A stretch of DNA of 64,000 nucleotides from Maledivibacter halophilus (GCF_900167445.1 NZ_FUZT01000006.1:186001-250000); one strand, 5' to 3'. Shown: positions 36,380 to 45,955, counted from the first letter of the stretch. The notes: generated from the letters alone by a model not told the origin. Program-made: numbers and translations.

Positions 36380-36423
36380 TTGACACTCAAAACATACCAC
36401 TGGTATAATTATACTAATAGTAT
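36380..36423 (+). promoter_or_regulatory. Promoter with twin palindromic operators for hydrolase-TetR
   Basis: TTGACA (36380-36385) and TATAAT (36404-36409) are 18 bp apart. ATACCACTGGTAT (36394-36406) overlaps the -10 and ATACTAATAGTAT (36411-36423) follows it. Both are perfect 6-1-6 palindromes with centres 17 bp apart, and they share ATAC..GTAT ends. The TetR-type protein encoded second in this operon is the obvious ligand, giving autorepression. Confidence 0.75.
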
Positions 36424-36445
36424 ATAAAAGAAAGGAAGTGAAACC

Positions 36446-37576
36446 ATGTCATTTAAATTTCCTGTAGGATATCATTCTTTCAATGATAATAACTTACTGA
36501 ATTTTCAACTGAACCGTTGGTATTCAACTGGATTTTTAGGGTATGATGAACTAAAAGAAGTTGGTGAACGTATCAACAGCTTTGAGTCTGCAAAAAAGGT
36601 ATTTAAAGAATTAGGAGAAGAGGCTATAAATAATAATCAATGGCTTGTAGGTGCTACTTACCTTCGTGGTGCTGAATTCTTTGCGTTGGGTCGAGATCCT
36701 GAAAAAAATAAGTTGTATGATACATGTATGAAAGCCTATTGTAAAGCTTATGAAGATGAACCTATTCTGTATGAAAAGGTTCCATATGATAAGGGTTATT
36801 TACCTATTATGCGCATAATGACGGATCAACCAAGTAAAGGATGGATTGTATTACATGGTGGCTATGATTCATTTATTCAAGAGCTGTATCCTTTTTGCAA
36901 AACTTTTGTTAATAAGGGATATGATGTTATTATGTTTGAAGGTCCCGGTCAAGGCGGAGCCCTTAATGAGTATGACATGGTTTTAACCCATGAATGGGAA
37001 AAACCTGTTTCAAAAATCCTTGATCACTATGCTATAGATGATGTAACATTAATTGGGATATCTTTAGGTGGATATCTGGCAGCTCGTGCGGCTGCTTTCG
37101 AAAAAAGAATTGGACGGGTTGTTCTCTATGATATTATTTATGATTTTTATAATGCTTTTTTATGCAAATTTCCAAAGCACTTACAGATTTTGATTAGATG
37201 TTTTTTACCCTTTAAAGAAAGTTATTTTTGGAGAAAAGCGGAAGAAAAAGTAGCAGATAATCTTTTTCTTCACTGGTTAATCCTTCAAGGCTATCATACA
37301 TTCGGTGTTCATTCAATCTGGCAGTATATAAACAGTATGAAAAAGTATCATACTAAAAAAATATCTAAGTACATTGATCAGGATGTCCTCCTGCTAGCAG
37401 GAGAAGAAGATATTTACACATCATTTTTTGATAAGCAGAAAAAAGCACTTACCCATGCAAAATCCGTGACCGGAAGAATATTTACGAAAAATGAATATGC
37501 TTCCCATCATTGTCAGATAGGTAATATTGGTCTCGCTCTAGATTACATCTTAGATTGGATTGAAAGGAAAAGGTGA
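36446..37576 (+). CDS. Alpha/beta hydrolase
   Basis: The 376-residue protein has an alpha/beta hydrolase core from about residue 115: WIVLHGGYDSFIQELYP (oxyanion region), VIMFEGPGQGGAL, and the nucleophile elbow LIGISLGGYLAARAAA. An Asp in LLLAGEEDIYTSFF and a His in ASHHCQIG complete the likely triad. The first 110 residues are a helical cap-like domain of the kind seen in esterase/FrsA-like hydrolases. The substrate is unknown. The promoter carries two palindromic operators and the TetR gene follows 9 bp later, so this enzyme probably acts on the ligand sensed by that regulator. Confidence 0.87.
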   Translation: MSFKFPVGYHSFNDNNLLNFQLNRWYSTGFLGYDELKEVGERINSFESAKKVFKELGEEAINNNQWLVGATYLRGAEFFALGRDPEKNKLYDTCMKAYCKAYEDEPILYEKVPYDKGYLPIMRIMTDQPSKGWIVLHGGYDSFIQELYPFCKTFVNKGYDVIMFEGPGQGGALNEYDMVLTHEWEKPVSKILDHYAIDDVTLIGISLGGYLAARAAAFEKRIGRVVLYDIIYDFYNAFLCKFPKHLQILIRCFLPFKESYFWRKAEEKVADNLFLHWLILQGYHTFGVHSIWQYINSMKKYHTKKISKYIDQDVLLLAGEEDIYTSFFDKQKKALTHAKSVTGRIFTKNEYASHHCQIGNIGLALDYILDWIERKR

Positions 37577-37585
37577 TAATAAACT

Positions 37586-38248
37586 ATGTGGACAGCAAAA
37601 AAAGGTGATGAACGCAAAAAAGAATTTATTGAAACAGCTATTGAAATGTTCATAATAAAGGGCTATGAAAAAACCTCCATTAATGATATTTTAAAAGCCA
37701 TTAACATTACCAAGGGCGCCTTTTATTACTATTTTGACTCAAAAGAAGAACTCCTAGACACTATTGTTGATCATCTTACACAAGAGATGCAAGCATCCAT
37801 AGAAACTATTTCTAACAAGGATGATTTATGTGCTATAGACAAATTCGACCATATTTTTCACGCAGCCAATCAATTGAGAAGGGATAATGCATCATTTTAT
37901 CGTCAATTATATGATTTACAAAAAAAAGATGAAAACGCTTATATAGCTAAAAAATTTATGCAAAAAGTTCTAGATGTGAATGCTAAATATATTCAATCTA
38001 TTATTGAACAAGGTATAAAAGAAGGTGTCTTTAATACTACTAACCCACAAGAAATGGCTGAATTGTATATACGTCTAACCTCACTCTGTAAAGAAAAAAT
38101 AGCTACATTCATTACTGATCCATCTTTTGAGGATAATTCTCATGCAGGTTACAAAAAAATTAATGACTTGATTCTATTTTACCAAAACACCCTTGAAAGA
38201 GCACTTGGTGCACCAAGTGGAACTCTGAATTTTATAATCAATGACTAA
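37586..38248 (+). CDS. TetR/AcrR-family regulator
   Basis: The 220-residue protein has an N-terminal helix-turn-helix (about residues 9-55) with FIETAIEMFIIKGYEKTSIN, DILKAINITKGAFYYYFDSK and the classic YYYF...KEELL. The C-terminal 150 residues form the ligand-binding helical core. It is co-transcribed with the hydrolase and most likely represses the shared promoter through the two ATAC..GTAT palindromes. After its stop codon the NlpC/P60 fragment begins almost at once. Confidence 0.93.
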   Translation: MWTAKKGDERKKEFIETAIEMFIIKGYEKTSINDILKAINITKGAFYYYFDSKEELLDTIVDHLTQEMQASIETISNKDDLCAIDKFDHIFHAANQLRRDNASFYRQLYDLQKKDENAYIAKKFMQKVLDVNAKYIQSIIEQGIKEGVFNTTNPQEMAELYIRLTSLCKEKIATFITDPSFEDNSHAGYKKINDLILFYQNTLERALGAPSGTLNFIIND

Positions 38249-38251
38249 ACT

Positions 38252-38608
38252 TGTATCATTGATTATAAATATGTATACGGCGGTGCTTCCCCGACCACTT
38301 CCTTTGATTGCAGCGGTCTGATTCAGTGGGGCTATAGAAAAGCAGGGATTTCCCTGCCACGAACCGCGCAGGAGCAATACGACGTAACGCAGCATATACA
38401 TTTATCCGAAGCAAAGGCTGGGGATTTGGTCTTTTTTCATTCTACCTATGATGCAGATACTTACATTCCCCATGTGGGGATATATCAGGGAAATAACCGT
38501 ATGTACTATGCTGGTGACCCAATCGGGAAAGATTATGTATTTTCAGAACTGATAAATCCGGTCTATAACTGGAGTGGAAATCAAGTACACTGGTATCTGT
38601 TTCTGTAA
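38252..38608 (+). pseudogene. NlpC/P60 peptidase domain, N-terminally truncated (Tn916 Orf14-like)
   Basis: The open frame reads YKYVYGGASPTTSFDCSGLI with the catalytic Cys, then LPRTAQEQYDVTQHIHLSEA, AGDLVFFHSTYDAD, the catalytic His in IPHVGIYQGNNRMYYAGD, and ends HWYLFL at 38608. This is the C-terminal NlpC/P60 domain of CwlT-like cell-wall hydrolases of the Tn916/ICE type, which open peptidoglycan for the transfer channel. The lysozyme-like front half and signal anchor are missing and no start codon is well placed. The GC content is clearly higher than around it, so it came from a different donor. Confidence 0.8.
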
Positions 38609-38783
38609 AATATCTTGACAATAGGACTAAAGCTGTACAGATTTCACAATTCATATTGACTTTAGAAAAAAAAGAAAATTGGATTATCACAAAGTAAATG
38701 GATTTAAAGTTTTGTTTGTTTAGTATAAACATTCAAACTATGCTATTATATAATAAGAAAATCGTCATGAGGCTGGTGAGAAC

Positions 38784-39554
38784 ATGGGAAAAACAACAAA
38801 ATTTTTTAGTACATCGGAATTAGCTAAAATGTATAACTTACATCCTAATACAATAAGATTATATGAACATTTAGGTTATATTTCACTAGCTCAAAGAAAA
38901 GATAATAATTATCGTATCTTTACTGAACTTCATGTTTTACAGGTCAAAATATGTAGGTGTATATATGGTTATCCATTCTTTAATAAACGAATTAGAGATG
39001 CTGGAAACAAAATAATGTGGGCTTCTGGAAAACAGCAATGGGATAAAGGAGAGTATTATACAAGAGAATATATAGAATTAATAAAACATGAAATTAAAAT
39101 TGCAAATAATACAGCTAATATCCTAAAAGTTTGGGCAATTAAAAAGTGTAATAATCAAAACCTTCTTGATGGAAACTTTTTTTCACGGAGACAAATTGCA
39201 GCATTCTTTGGGGTTACTGTTGAGACTATAAGAAATTGGGAAAGAAACTATTTAATTTATTCTGATAATACTGGTCAATTCGGTGAAAAACTATATTCAC
39301 AATCTATGTTTAAAAGAATACAAGTTATATATATGCTAAGACAAGCAGGCTATAGTATAGCTGCAATCCATAGTAGTTTACTAATGTTAAATACAGGGAA
39401 TCCGGAGATGATTATTATAGCTTTGAATACCCCTTCGATAGAAAATGATATTATTTCAGTTGGTGACAGATGGATATATGAATTAAAAAAATTATATAAC
39501 GCAGCACAAAATATCCCTATTCTCTTTGAGCAAGTATCCATACTAGAAGATTAA
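38784..39554 (+). CDS. Regulator with two MerR-type HTH domains
   Basis: The 256-residue protein holds two MerR-like DNA-binding modules. The first is at about residues 8-65 (FFSTSELAKMYNLHPNTIRL, YEHLGYISLAQRKDNNYRIF). The second is at about 130-200 (FFSRRQIAAFFGVTVETIRN, WERNYLIYSDNT, IQVIYMLRQAGYSIAAIHSS). The linker between them is helical and charged. MerR proteins usually carry one such domain and dimerize; tandem copies in one chain could bind a site as a pseudo-dimer. No ligand-binding cysteines stand out. The gene precedes an M28 peptidase, separated by a strong hairpin. Confidence 0.8.
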   Translation: MGKTTKFFSTSELAKMYNLHPNTIRLYEHLGYISLAQRKDNNYRIFTELHVLQVKICRCIYGYPFFNKRIRDAGNKIMWASGKQQWDKGEYYTREYIELIKHEIKIANNTANILKVWAIKKCNNQNLLDGNFFSRRQIAAFFGVTVETIRNWERNYLIYSDNTGQFGEKLYSQSMFKRIQVIYMLRQAGYSIAAIHSSLLMLNTGNPEMIIIALNTPSIENDIISVGDRWIYELKKLYNAAQNIPILFEQVSILED

Positions 39555-39565
39555 CTTTACATTTG

Positions 39566-39619
39566 TACACCACCCCTTTATTCAATGCTATACTTTGAAT
39601 AAAGGGGTGGTGTATTTTT
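39566..39619 (+). terminator. Long hairpin terminator between MerR-like gene and M28 peptidase
   Basis: A perfect 20-bp stem (39566-39585 with 39595-39614) has a nine-base loop and a TTTTT tail. It is unusually long; it could double as a regulatory element in the leader of the peptidase gene. Confidence 0.85.
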
Positions 39620-39646
39620 AACCCAATTAGAATAGGAGGAAAATTG

Positions 39647-40834
39647 ATGATTAGCAATTTGGATTTTTTACAAAGAGTTGCAATAGAACGTCCAGTTGGC
39701 ACACAAAAAAATGCTATGCTTATAAACTATATCGAAGAATTATTCATAAACGAAGGTTATACTGTTACTTCTTTACCATTTGATTGCAATGTTTGGAAAT
39801 GTGGAGAATCTGTAATAAGAATCGGAACAGTTAAACTAAGTATTTATGCCAGTCCTTTCTCAAAATATTTTAATGGAACCGGTAATGTACTTTTTATAAG
39901 TTCCTTAGAGGAATTAAGAGAGAAATATTTAAAAGATAAAATCTTAATTATATACGGTAGTTTAGCTCAAAGCGCTTTACAACCAAAAGATTTTCCTTTT
40001 TATTATCCAGATGAACACAAAGAAATTATTACTTTATTGGAAAGGAAGAAACCTAAAGCTATTGTTTCTTTGACCGGAAAGAGTCAGTTTAATGGAATGA
40101 ATCCATTTCCTATGTTTGAAGATGGTAATTTATTAATTCCTACTGCGTATGCAAGTAATAGTCTATTACCACGGATTTTAGAACTTATTGAAAATGAATC
40201 CACCATACACTTGAAAATAAATTCTAAGAATAAACATAGTGAAAGCAAACAGTTAGTTGCCTTTAAAAAGAATAAAAACAGTCTTGGAAAAATTGTAATA
40301 TGTGCACATATGGACAGTAAATATAATACTGCCGGAACGCTTGATAATGCTACAGGTGTTACAGTTTTAATGAAATTAATGGAAAGTTTAAAATCTGTAG
40401 CGACATCATTTGATATAGATTTTGTTCCATTTAATAGCGAAGAATATTTTGGTGTTAATGGACAGTTGAAATATTTGGATTATATCACACAGCAGAAATC
40501 TGAAATCAAATTAGTAATAAATATTGATTCGCCATGTCACAAAAATTCCAAAACAGCAATCTCGTATTATAATCTTAAAAAAAACACGATTTCCATAATA
40601 GATAATATAATTCAAAATCATGAGTACATAGAAAAAGGTAATGAGTGGTTTGCTGGTGACCATTGTGTATTTGCTTTTAATAAAATACCATGTATAGCTG
40701 TTACATCATCAGACTTTTATGATGGCGCTTTAGAATATACACATACACCACTAGATACAATGAATACCATTGATTATGAATTAATATTGCCTACCGTTTC
40801 AGTTTTAATAGAAATTATTAAAAATTTTAAATGA
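39647..40834 (+). CDS. M28-family metallopeptidase
   Basis: The 395-residue protein has the M28 zinc aminopeptidase residues: the first His in ICAHMDSKYNTAG, the bridging Asp in LDNATGVTVL, the catalytic Glu pair in FVPFNSEEYFG, a metal Asp in INIDSPCH and the last His in YTHTPLDTM. Residues 60-190 form an inserted domain, as in PA-type M28 members. There is no signal peptide, so it acts in the cytoplasm, probably on peptides. AGGAGG supports the ATG at 39647 (a TTG lies 3 bp earlier). It follows the MerR-like gene. Confidence 0.85.
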   Translation: MISNLDFLQRVAIERPVGTQKNAMLINYIEELFINEGYTVTSLPFDCNVWKCGESVIRIGTVKLSIYASPFSKYFNGTGNVLFISSLEELREKYLKDKILIIYGSLAQSALQPKDFPFYYPDEHKEIITLLERKKPKAIVSLTGKSQFNGMNPFPMFEDGNLLIPTAYASNSLLPRILELIENESTIHLKINSKNKHSESKQLVAFKKNKNSLGKIVICAHMDSKYNTAGTLDNATGVTVLMKLMESLKSVATSFDIDFVPFNSEEYFGVNGQLKYLDYITQQKSEIKLVINIDSPCHKNSKTAISYYNLKKNTISIIDNIIQNHEYIEKGNEWFAGDHCVFAFNKIPCIAVTSSDFYDGALEYTHTPLDTMNTIDYELILPTVSVLIEIIKNFK

Positions 40835-40985
40835 AATTGCCGTCGTTCTGTTGGGAAAAAAATCCTCAAAGAATGCCCGTTTTCTGAACTGCCGGAAAAG
40901 GAACTTAATCGTCTGCAAACTTTAGATACCTACCATCTACTATTCTTGGTATGTTGACCCAATTTTTAAATGACGATTAGATAAT

Positions 40986-41201
40986 ATGGGAGAAGAAGAC
41001 CAATTCTATATTCGTGAACATCATGAGCCGATTATCAATGAGGAAGTCTTTGAAAAAGCACAGGAGATTTTGAATCGAAGAAATAAAAACAGAGGAAAAA
41101 CCGGTGATGGTAAAAGAGAAAATTTTGAAGTACTGAAGAAGATAGGTTATAATTTATATAACTCATTAAAAAAAGGTAATAACTTCCATGTCTATGTATG
41201 A
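40986..41201 (+). pseudogene. Serine recombinase fragment
   Basis: The frame reads EEDQFYIREHHEPIINEEVF then EKAQEILNRRNKNRGKTGDG, the zinc-ribbon entry region of large serine recombinases where a conserved HHEPII stretch precedes the coiled coil. About 40 residues match, then the sequence becomes unrelated (LKKIGYNLYNSLKKG). The DNA just upstream (40841-40985) is also decayed coding sequence of unknown origin. It is different from the pseudogene at 33.4-34.4 kb, because that one lacks this region. Confidence 0.6.
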
Positions 41202-41252
41202 TTATTAATACTGAGTTATTTTTTCTGAGAATATTTAACTAGGGGGATTTAA

Positions 41253-42212
41253 ATGAAAAAAAATATTGGTTTTATGATTCTAGTACTTTCATTGTCTTTG
41301 TTGATTACTGCATGTAGTCCTGAAGATGTTAAATATGCTTTTCCTCTTGACAGTGAAGTTATAGAAAAAGTTTTAGCACAAGAAGAGTCATCATGGTTTA
41401 TAGAAAAGTCACAATCTTTTCAAGAAGGACACACCATTTACACACTCAAAAATGAAAATGATAAAATTATTTCTACTATAAGTAGTTATAGTAAAGATGA
41501 GATGAGACATTTGGGATTAAATTTCTTTTCCATATCAAAGCTGGGTAAGGACCCTCTAAAAGCGACGATTAATGAAAATGAATGGGAAGACATGTTCAAA
41601 TTAGCTTGTACTCTATATGGTAATAGTAATGATTACAAAAGAGTATATAGAGAATTTGTTAAGTATAGTAACAATAGAAGGGATAAGGAATATGGGCGTG
41701 CAGTTTGGTCAAAGAGAATAGATAATGCTCATTTTAAGGTTACTTTAAATCCCCTTGAGGAAGGGACAGAAGATTTTACCCTTATAGGAATTCAAATAAT
41801 GAATACTGATGCCTATGAAGATTACTCATTAAATATAGTAAATATGTGGAAAAATGCAATGAAGAGAGAAAAAGTAGAAATACTAGAAAACATCACCGTA
41901 TCTGATATTGTCTCAATGAATGAAGAGGATGTGGATTCTACTAAAGGCATAATAGTTAAAGGTCACTTAGAAAATATAAGAAAGCTTAAAGATGATGAAC
42001 TGCCAAGTACAATATTCCCAAACTCCAAGGCTGTACCATATAAAGAAGATTATTTAAGTGCAAAGTTAGTAGATGAAACAGGTAGTATTCAGGTGGTTTT
42101 GCCTGCATCATCACTCAACGAAGAAGAATTGGGGCAGGTTAGAACCCATCACGGTTATTATTTTGGTAAAGACAATATATATGTTATTGCTTTAAGCGTA
42201 TTAAGCGAATAA
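41253..42212 (+). CDS. Predicted lipoprotein of unknown function
   Basis: The 319-residue protein starts with a lipoprotein signal: KK, a hydrophobic core FMILVLSLSLLITAC and Cys21 as the lipidation site. The mature part is acidic. The C-terminal 110 residues (ENITVSDIVSMNEEDVDSTK, GIIVKGHLENIRKLK, SAKLVDETGSIQVVLPASSL) read like an OB-type beta barrel. The function is unknown. AGGGGG precedes the ATG and a terminator follows. Confidence 0.75.
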   Translation: MKKNIGFMILVLSLSLLITACSPEDVKYAFPLDSEVIEKVLAQEESSWFIEKSQSFQEGHTIYTLKNENDKIISTISSYSKDEMRHLGLNFFSISKLGKDPLKATINENEWEDMFKLACTLYGNSNDYKRVYREFVKYSNNRRDKEYGRAVWSKRIDNAHFKVTLNPLEEGTEDFTLIGIQIMNTDAYEDYSLNIVNMWKNAMKREKVEILENITVSDIVSMNEEDVDSTKGIIVKGHLENIRKLKDDELPSTIFPNSKAVPYKEDYLSAKLVDETGSIQVVLPASSLNEEELGQVRTHHGYYFGKDNIYVIALSVLSE

Positions 42213-42230
42213 AATTCTATAGTATAGAAA

Positions 42231-42276
42231 AAAGGACTATTGTAGGTAAACAAACCTCAACAATAGTCTTTAATTT
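42231..42276 (+). terminator. Terminator after lipoprotein
   Basis: AAAGGACTATTGT (42231-42243) pairs with ACAATAGTCTTT (42260-42271) with one bulged G; the loop is 16 bases. Confidence 0.7.
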
Positions 42277-42668
42277 TGAAAGTGAAGTTGACATATATGC
42301 ATCTTTACCTTAACATCTTATTTTTTACGAAAAGATGATTTTTAACATCTAAATTAGCAATGGGTTTAGCATCGCTTTTAACACTATAAATAGATTTATT
42401 TATGACAGTAAGTCTCTTGTTATTTAATATGTTAATTCTATTGATAATCAAGCTATAAAACAGATATGATTGCTCAAATTAACGCAAACAAAAGCATGCT
42501 AATTTGATTGTTAATTAGCATGCTAAATTTAATGTGATTAGGGTTGTGTGCACCCCAAAAGTAAACCCGTTACCATAATGTAGGTGCTCTTTTTAAAATA
42601 AAGTTCATAATATCTGTTTTTTCGTCTAATTTTTTTCTACATATTCAATTACGTCTCCTAGACGCTTT
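42277..42668. other. Right edge of the accessory island: palindrome and IS3-like end
   Basis: A perfect 12-bp palindrome AGCATGCTAATT/AATTAGCATGCT (42493-42504 with 42513-42524) stands in AT-rich DNA. At about 42545-42575 the sequence TGTGCACCCCAAAAGTAAAC resembles a terminal end of IS3/IS150-type elements, without a transposase. Core genes resume right after with the tyrosine recombinase, so this is a likely boundary of the island. Confidence 0.45.
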
Positions 42669-43787
42669 TTACTCCTCAAGCCATTCAAAATTTTTAACTA
42701 TTTCTCTTTTAACATTTTTCTTATGGGCTGCATACAGCTGTGTTGTTGTAACATTATCATGATCCAGTAGATTTTGCACATCATATATGGAAAAGCCGTA
42801 CTGTATAAGGGAAGAGGCTGCTGTAGCTCTAAGTTTATGAGGGCTATATCCACTTTCTCTAGTAGTATCCAAAGCTATAGAAGTATATTTTTTAACAAGT
42901 TTTCTTATAGACAGTTTTGACATTCTCCTTTTTTGTAAAGATAAAAATAACGCATCTCTATGCTCTTCAGATATACTTTCAGGATTTGGTCTTTCCTCCT
43001 TTAAATAGGTCTTTATTACTTTTTCAACAGATTGATTTAAAGGCATATTGACCTCTTTACCTCTTTTTCTATAAATTTTGAATTCTCCACGATTAAAATT
43101 AAAGGATGATATATTTAATTGATGTAATTCATTTAATCTAAGTCCATATGTAGTAAGTAAAATAAGAATAGCTTTATCCCTTAATTTAGTCTTTTCCCAA
43201 TATTGCTTTTCCTTTTCAGTTAAGCCTATTCCTTTTTCAACGGCATCCAGCATTATTGCAACTTCATCTATTTCCAGTTTTTTAATAGCATCTGGTTGAG
43301 GCTTTGGCAGTTTGATAGGATTGAATCCATCAGTTATATTTTTTTTAATTATTTCATCACGATATAAAAACTTAAACAATGATACAAGGGATGATTTTTT
43401 TCTTGCCAGAGCCCTATTATGGTTTTCCATTACAACCGTAGTGTCAGTCTTATTAATTAAATATCTACTGCAATAGTCTCCAATAAATCTGTTTACATCC
43501 CTAGCTTTAATTCTATTAAATTCTTCTACAGAAATTTCCTTTGTAGTACCAGCAGTAGTTATATTGGTGTTTGAAATTAGATATTTACAGAAAAAAACAA
43601 TATCATTCAAATAAGCATGTCTTGAGGATAAGGATATGCTGTTTTTTAAAAATATAAAATAGTCCCTCATAAAATCAGGCAGTTGGGCTTCAATTGATAA
43701 ACATTTATTAATCAATTCATTTTCAGATTTAACAATATTATCGGGTTTAGATGATTTGTTATGAATTTTGAAATTTTTACTTTCCAT
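42669..43787 (-). CDS. Tyrosine recombinase (XerC/D-like)
   Basis: The 372-residue protein has a SAM-like N-terminal core-binding domain (about 40-165) with RHAYLNDIVFFCKYLISN, then the catalytic domain with the first Arg in TTYGLRLNELHQL, Lys in the beta-hairpin IYRKRGKEVNM, HxxR in SPHKLRATAASSL, and LLDHDNVTTTQLYAAH with His and the Tyr nucleophile. The residues are complete, so it should be active. Recombinases of this type often lie near lexA in related genomes, so the island between yneA and this gene may have split a former neighbourhood. The gene faces away from the island. Confidence 0.9.
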   Translation of the reverse strand: MESKNFKIHNKSSKPDNIVKSENELINKCLSIEAQLPDFMRDYFIFLKNSISLSSRHAYLNDIVFFCKYLISNTNITTAGTTKEISVEEFNRIKARDVNRFIGDYCSRYLINKTDTTVVMENHNRALARKKSSLVSLFKFLYRDEIIKKNITDGFNPIKLPKPQPDAIKKLEIDEVAIMLDAVEKGIGLTEKEKQYWEKTKLRDKAILILLTTYGLRLNELHQLNISSFNFNRGEFKIYRKRGKEVNMPLNQSVEKVIKTYLKEERPNPESISEEHRDALFLSLQKRRMSKLSIRKLVKKYTSIALDTTRESGYSPHKLRATAASSLIQYGFSIYDVQNLLDHDNVTTTQLYAAHKKNVKREIVKNFEWLEE

Positions 43788-43986
43788 GCTAAATCCTCCT
43801 TAAAAGCATATAAAATATTACTAATTTTAAATGACATATTTAAGAGATTATACAATTATCTCATATTAATATTCTATATAATAATCAACTTAAATACAAT
43901 TATTTTAAAATTAAAGTCATAGATTATTATGACTAGTAATATATGTTATAATTGAATGGAAATTAAGATAAATAGGAGGAAAATTT

Positions 43987-44616
43987 GTGATACGATTGTT
44001 TATAACTCGTCATGGACAAACGGAGTGGAATCTGGAAAAAAGGTTTCAGGGTAGTAAAGATTCTTTATTAACAGAGCTTGGAGAAAAACAAGCTGGAATG
44101 CTGAGAGATAGACTAGCTAGTCAGAATTTTGATTTAATTTATTCAAGTCATTTGCAAAGGGCCTATAGAACTGCAGAAATTATAAAAGACAATAGGGAAA
44201 TTAAAATAATAAAGGATAAAGCTTTATCAGAAATGAAATTAGGTGACTGGGAAGGCTTAAAATATGATGATGTCATAGAAAAATATTCTAAAGAGTATGA
44301 TTTGTTTTGGAATAAACCCCATTTATTTGAAACAACTTCAGGGGAAGGTTATAGCGAATTAAAGAAAAGAGTTATCGGCAGCTTAAAAAGAATAATCAGA
44401 GAAAATGATGAGAAGAATATTTTAATAGTGACCCATACAATTGTTATCAAACAAATTATGGCTTACTTTGAAAAGAGACCCTTAGAAAAACTATGGGATT
44501 TACCATATATACATCCAACAAGCCTAAGTTTAATTGAGATTGATGATGAAAAGACAAATGTCAAATTACATGGAGATATTTCACATCTTGAAAACAATGT
44601 AAAGGAAATTTGTTAA
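43987..44616 (+). CDS. Histidine phosphatase family protein
   Basis: The 209-residue protein has the phosphohistidine motif ITRHGQTEWNLEKRFQGSKD at the N-terminus, a second Arg in IYSSHLQRAYRTAEII, Glu in LSEMKLGDWEGL and the second His in LIVTHTIVIKQIM. This is the phosphoglycerate mutase-like branch that includes CobC and general phosphatases; the substrate is open. The start is a GTG with AGGAGG 7 bases upstream. It is a single gene followed by a hairpin repeat. Confidence 0.92.
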   Translation: MIRLFITRHGQTEWNLEKRFQGSKDSLLTELGEKQAGMLRDRLASQNFDLIYSSHLQRAYRTAEIIKDNREIKIIKDKALSEMKLGDWEGLKYDDVIEKYSKEYDLFWNKPHLFETTSGEGYSELKKRVIGSLKRIIRENDEKNILIVTHTIVIKQIMAYFEKRPLEKLWDLPYIHPTSLSLIEIDDEKTNVKLHGDISHLENNVKEIC

Positions 44617-44705
44617 GAAAGTTAAAAGAGATATTTTGTATTTCTTTATTAATATTAGTTTTACGTATTCGTACATGTATAAACTAAGTTTTACTATATA
44701 AAACC

Positions 44706-44811
44706 TATAGATATTCCAGCAAAACAGTTAATTTATACACATCAAAAATCCCTAAAAGCTCTGTATATTTTGATATTCATAAATTGAATTTTGCTATGGG
44801 AAATCTATATA
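44706..44811 (-). repeat. Palindromic repeat of about 105 bp, copy A
   Basis: This segment is the reverse complement, with about a dozen differences, of the repeats at 55109-55219 and 57307-57411. Each copy is itself a long imperfect palindrome with arms beginning TATAGAT and a core containing GGATTTTTGA. It lies between the histidine phosphatase and the DUF4003 gene. Confidence 0.8.
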
Positions 44812-44826
44812 TTAAGGAGAGAAAAT

Positions 44827-45807
44827 ATGAGTATACCATTAAAAGAAAAAGCAGATCAAATGCTGGAAATGTTTTTAACAATAAATGAGGAATTTAGATG
44901 GCAGCATAATTTATCAAAGCATTTTGCTGCCCTGATATATATGCAGAAAAAGAAAGAATTTGACAAGGGAAGAATTGATAATGTTATAAAGGTAATAAAA
45001 GAAAATACAGGTATGTTTTCGTGTTATAGGGGTAATCCTATGTTCATATTGGCAATGCTTTTATGTAGTGAATTTAATAATCCGGAAGAAAAATTCATGA
45101 AGATGCTTGAATACGATAAAAAACTGAGAAAAGCTGGATTTAAAAACAGTCAGTATCTAGCCATTGCTAACTATACTTTATTATTAACTTGTGAGGATAG
45201 CCTAATTGATAGTAGAATAACCAAAGCCTATGAAATTTATAGGGAAATGAGAAAAAATCATCCTTGGCTAACAAGTGGAGATGATTATCCTTTAAGCATA
45301 CTGATTGCAGGTTTTGATAGATCTGTAAATACTATAGAAGAATACTATACAAAGTTAAACCAGGAAGGATTTAGTAAAGGAAATGGACTGCAGCTTCTTT
45401 CCCATATCTTATCCTTTAGCAACGAAGAGGTAGAAGTCACGGTGAAAAGATGTAAGAGATTATATGATAAGCTGAGGGAAAATAGATTAAAAATATATTC
45501 TAATTATTATGCAGCCCTGGGATTGATATCTTTATTGGAGGATAATAATGGTATTGTTGCTGGAGATTTAATTGAGTTATCTAGGTATTTAAATAGTTTA
45601 AAAAAATATAAATGGCTTGGTAAGGGGATGAATGTACTTTTGGCATCGGCTATGGTTAGTGAAAAGTACATAAAGGAAAAAGAAAAGACAAATAGCTTAA
45701 TTGATACCACAATCAACATATCTATAGAGACCTTGATTGCTGCTCAAACCTCTGCCTTAATAGCTGGAATGACTGTTTCTGTTGCTGCTGCTTCTTCAGC
45801 CAATTAG
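44827..45807 (+). CDS. DUF4003 family protein
   Basis: The 326-residue protein is predicted to be all helical. It has the DUF4003 look: AALIYMQKKKEFDKGRID near residue 35, YRGNPMFILAMLL and a long helical repeat region to about 290, then a small-residue C-terminus (LIAGMTVSVAAASSAN). The function is unknown. AAGGAGAG supports the ATG at 44827. A bidirectional terminator follows. Confidence 0.8.
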   Translation: MSIPLKEKADQMLEMFLTINEEFRWQHNLSKHFAALIYMQKKKEFDKGRIDNVIKVIKENTGMFSCYRGNPMFILAMLLCSEFNNPEEKFMKMLEYDKKLRKAGFKNSQYLAIANYTLLLTCEDSLIDSRITKAYEIYREMRKNHPWLTSGDDYPLSILIAGFDRSVNTIEEYYTKLNQEGFSKGNGLQLLSHILSFSNEEVEVTVKRCKRLYDKLRENRLKIYSNYYAALGLISLLEDNNGIVAGDLIELSRYLNSLKKYKWLGKGMNVLLASAMVSEKYIKEKEKTNSLIDTTINISIETLIAAQTSALIAGMTVSVAAASSAN

Positions 45808-45955
45808 TGTTTAGGATTAATGTTCCTCCAGTACTATCATATTTAGTTGCTGGTATAGCTTTACTATATTTATATTTTCTATTCAGAAGCAGATATAGGG
45901 GATGATATTATATTGATTTAAAATACAAGTTAAGGTAATAAACAATATTATTGAG

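Noticed and set aside
42545..42575. Complete IS3-family element
   Set aside because: Only one end-like sequence is visible; no transposase frame or second end lies nearby.
45807..45908. A 33-codon frame with one membrane segment overlapping the DUF4003 stop codon
   Set aside because: GTG start without a ribosome site, no recognisable family and little beyond one hydrophobic run.
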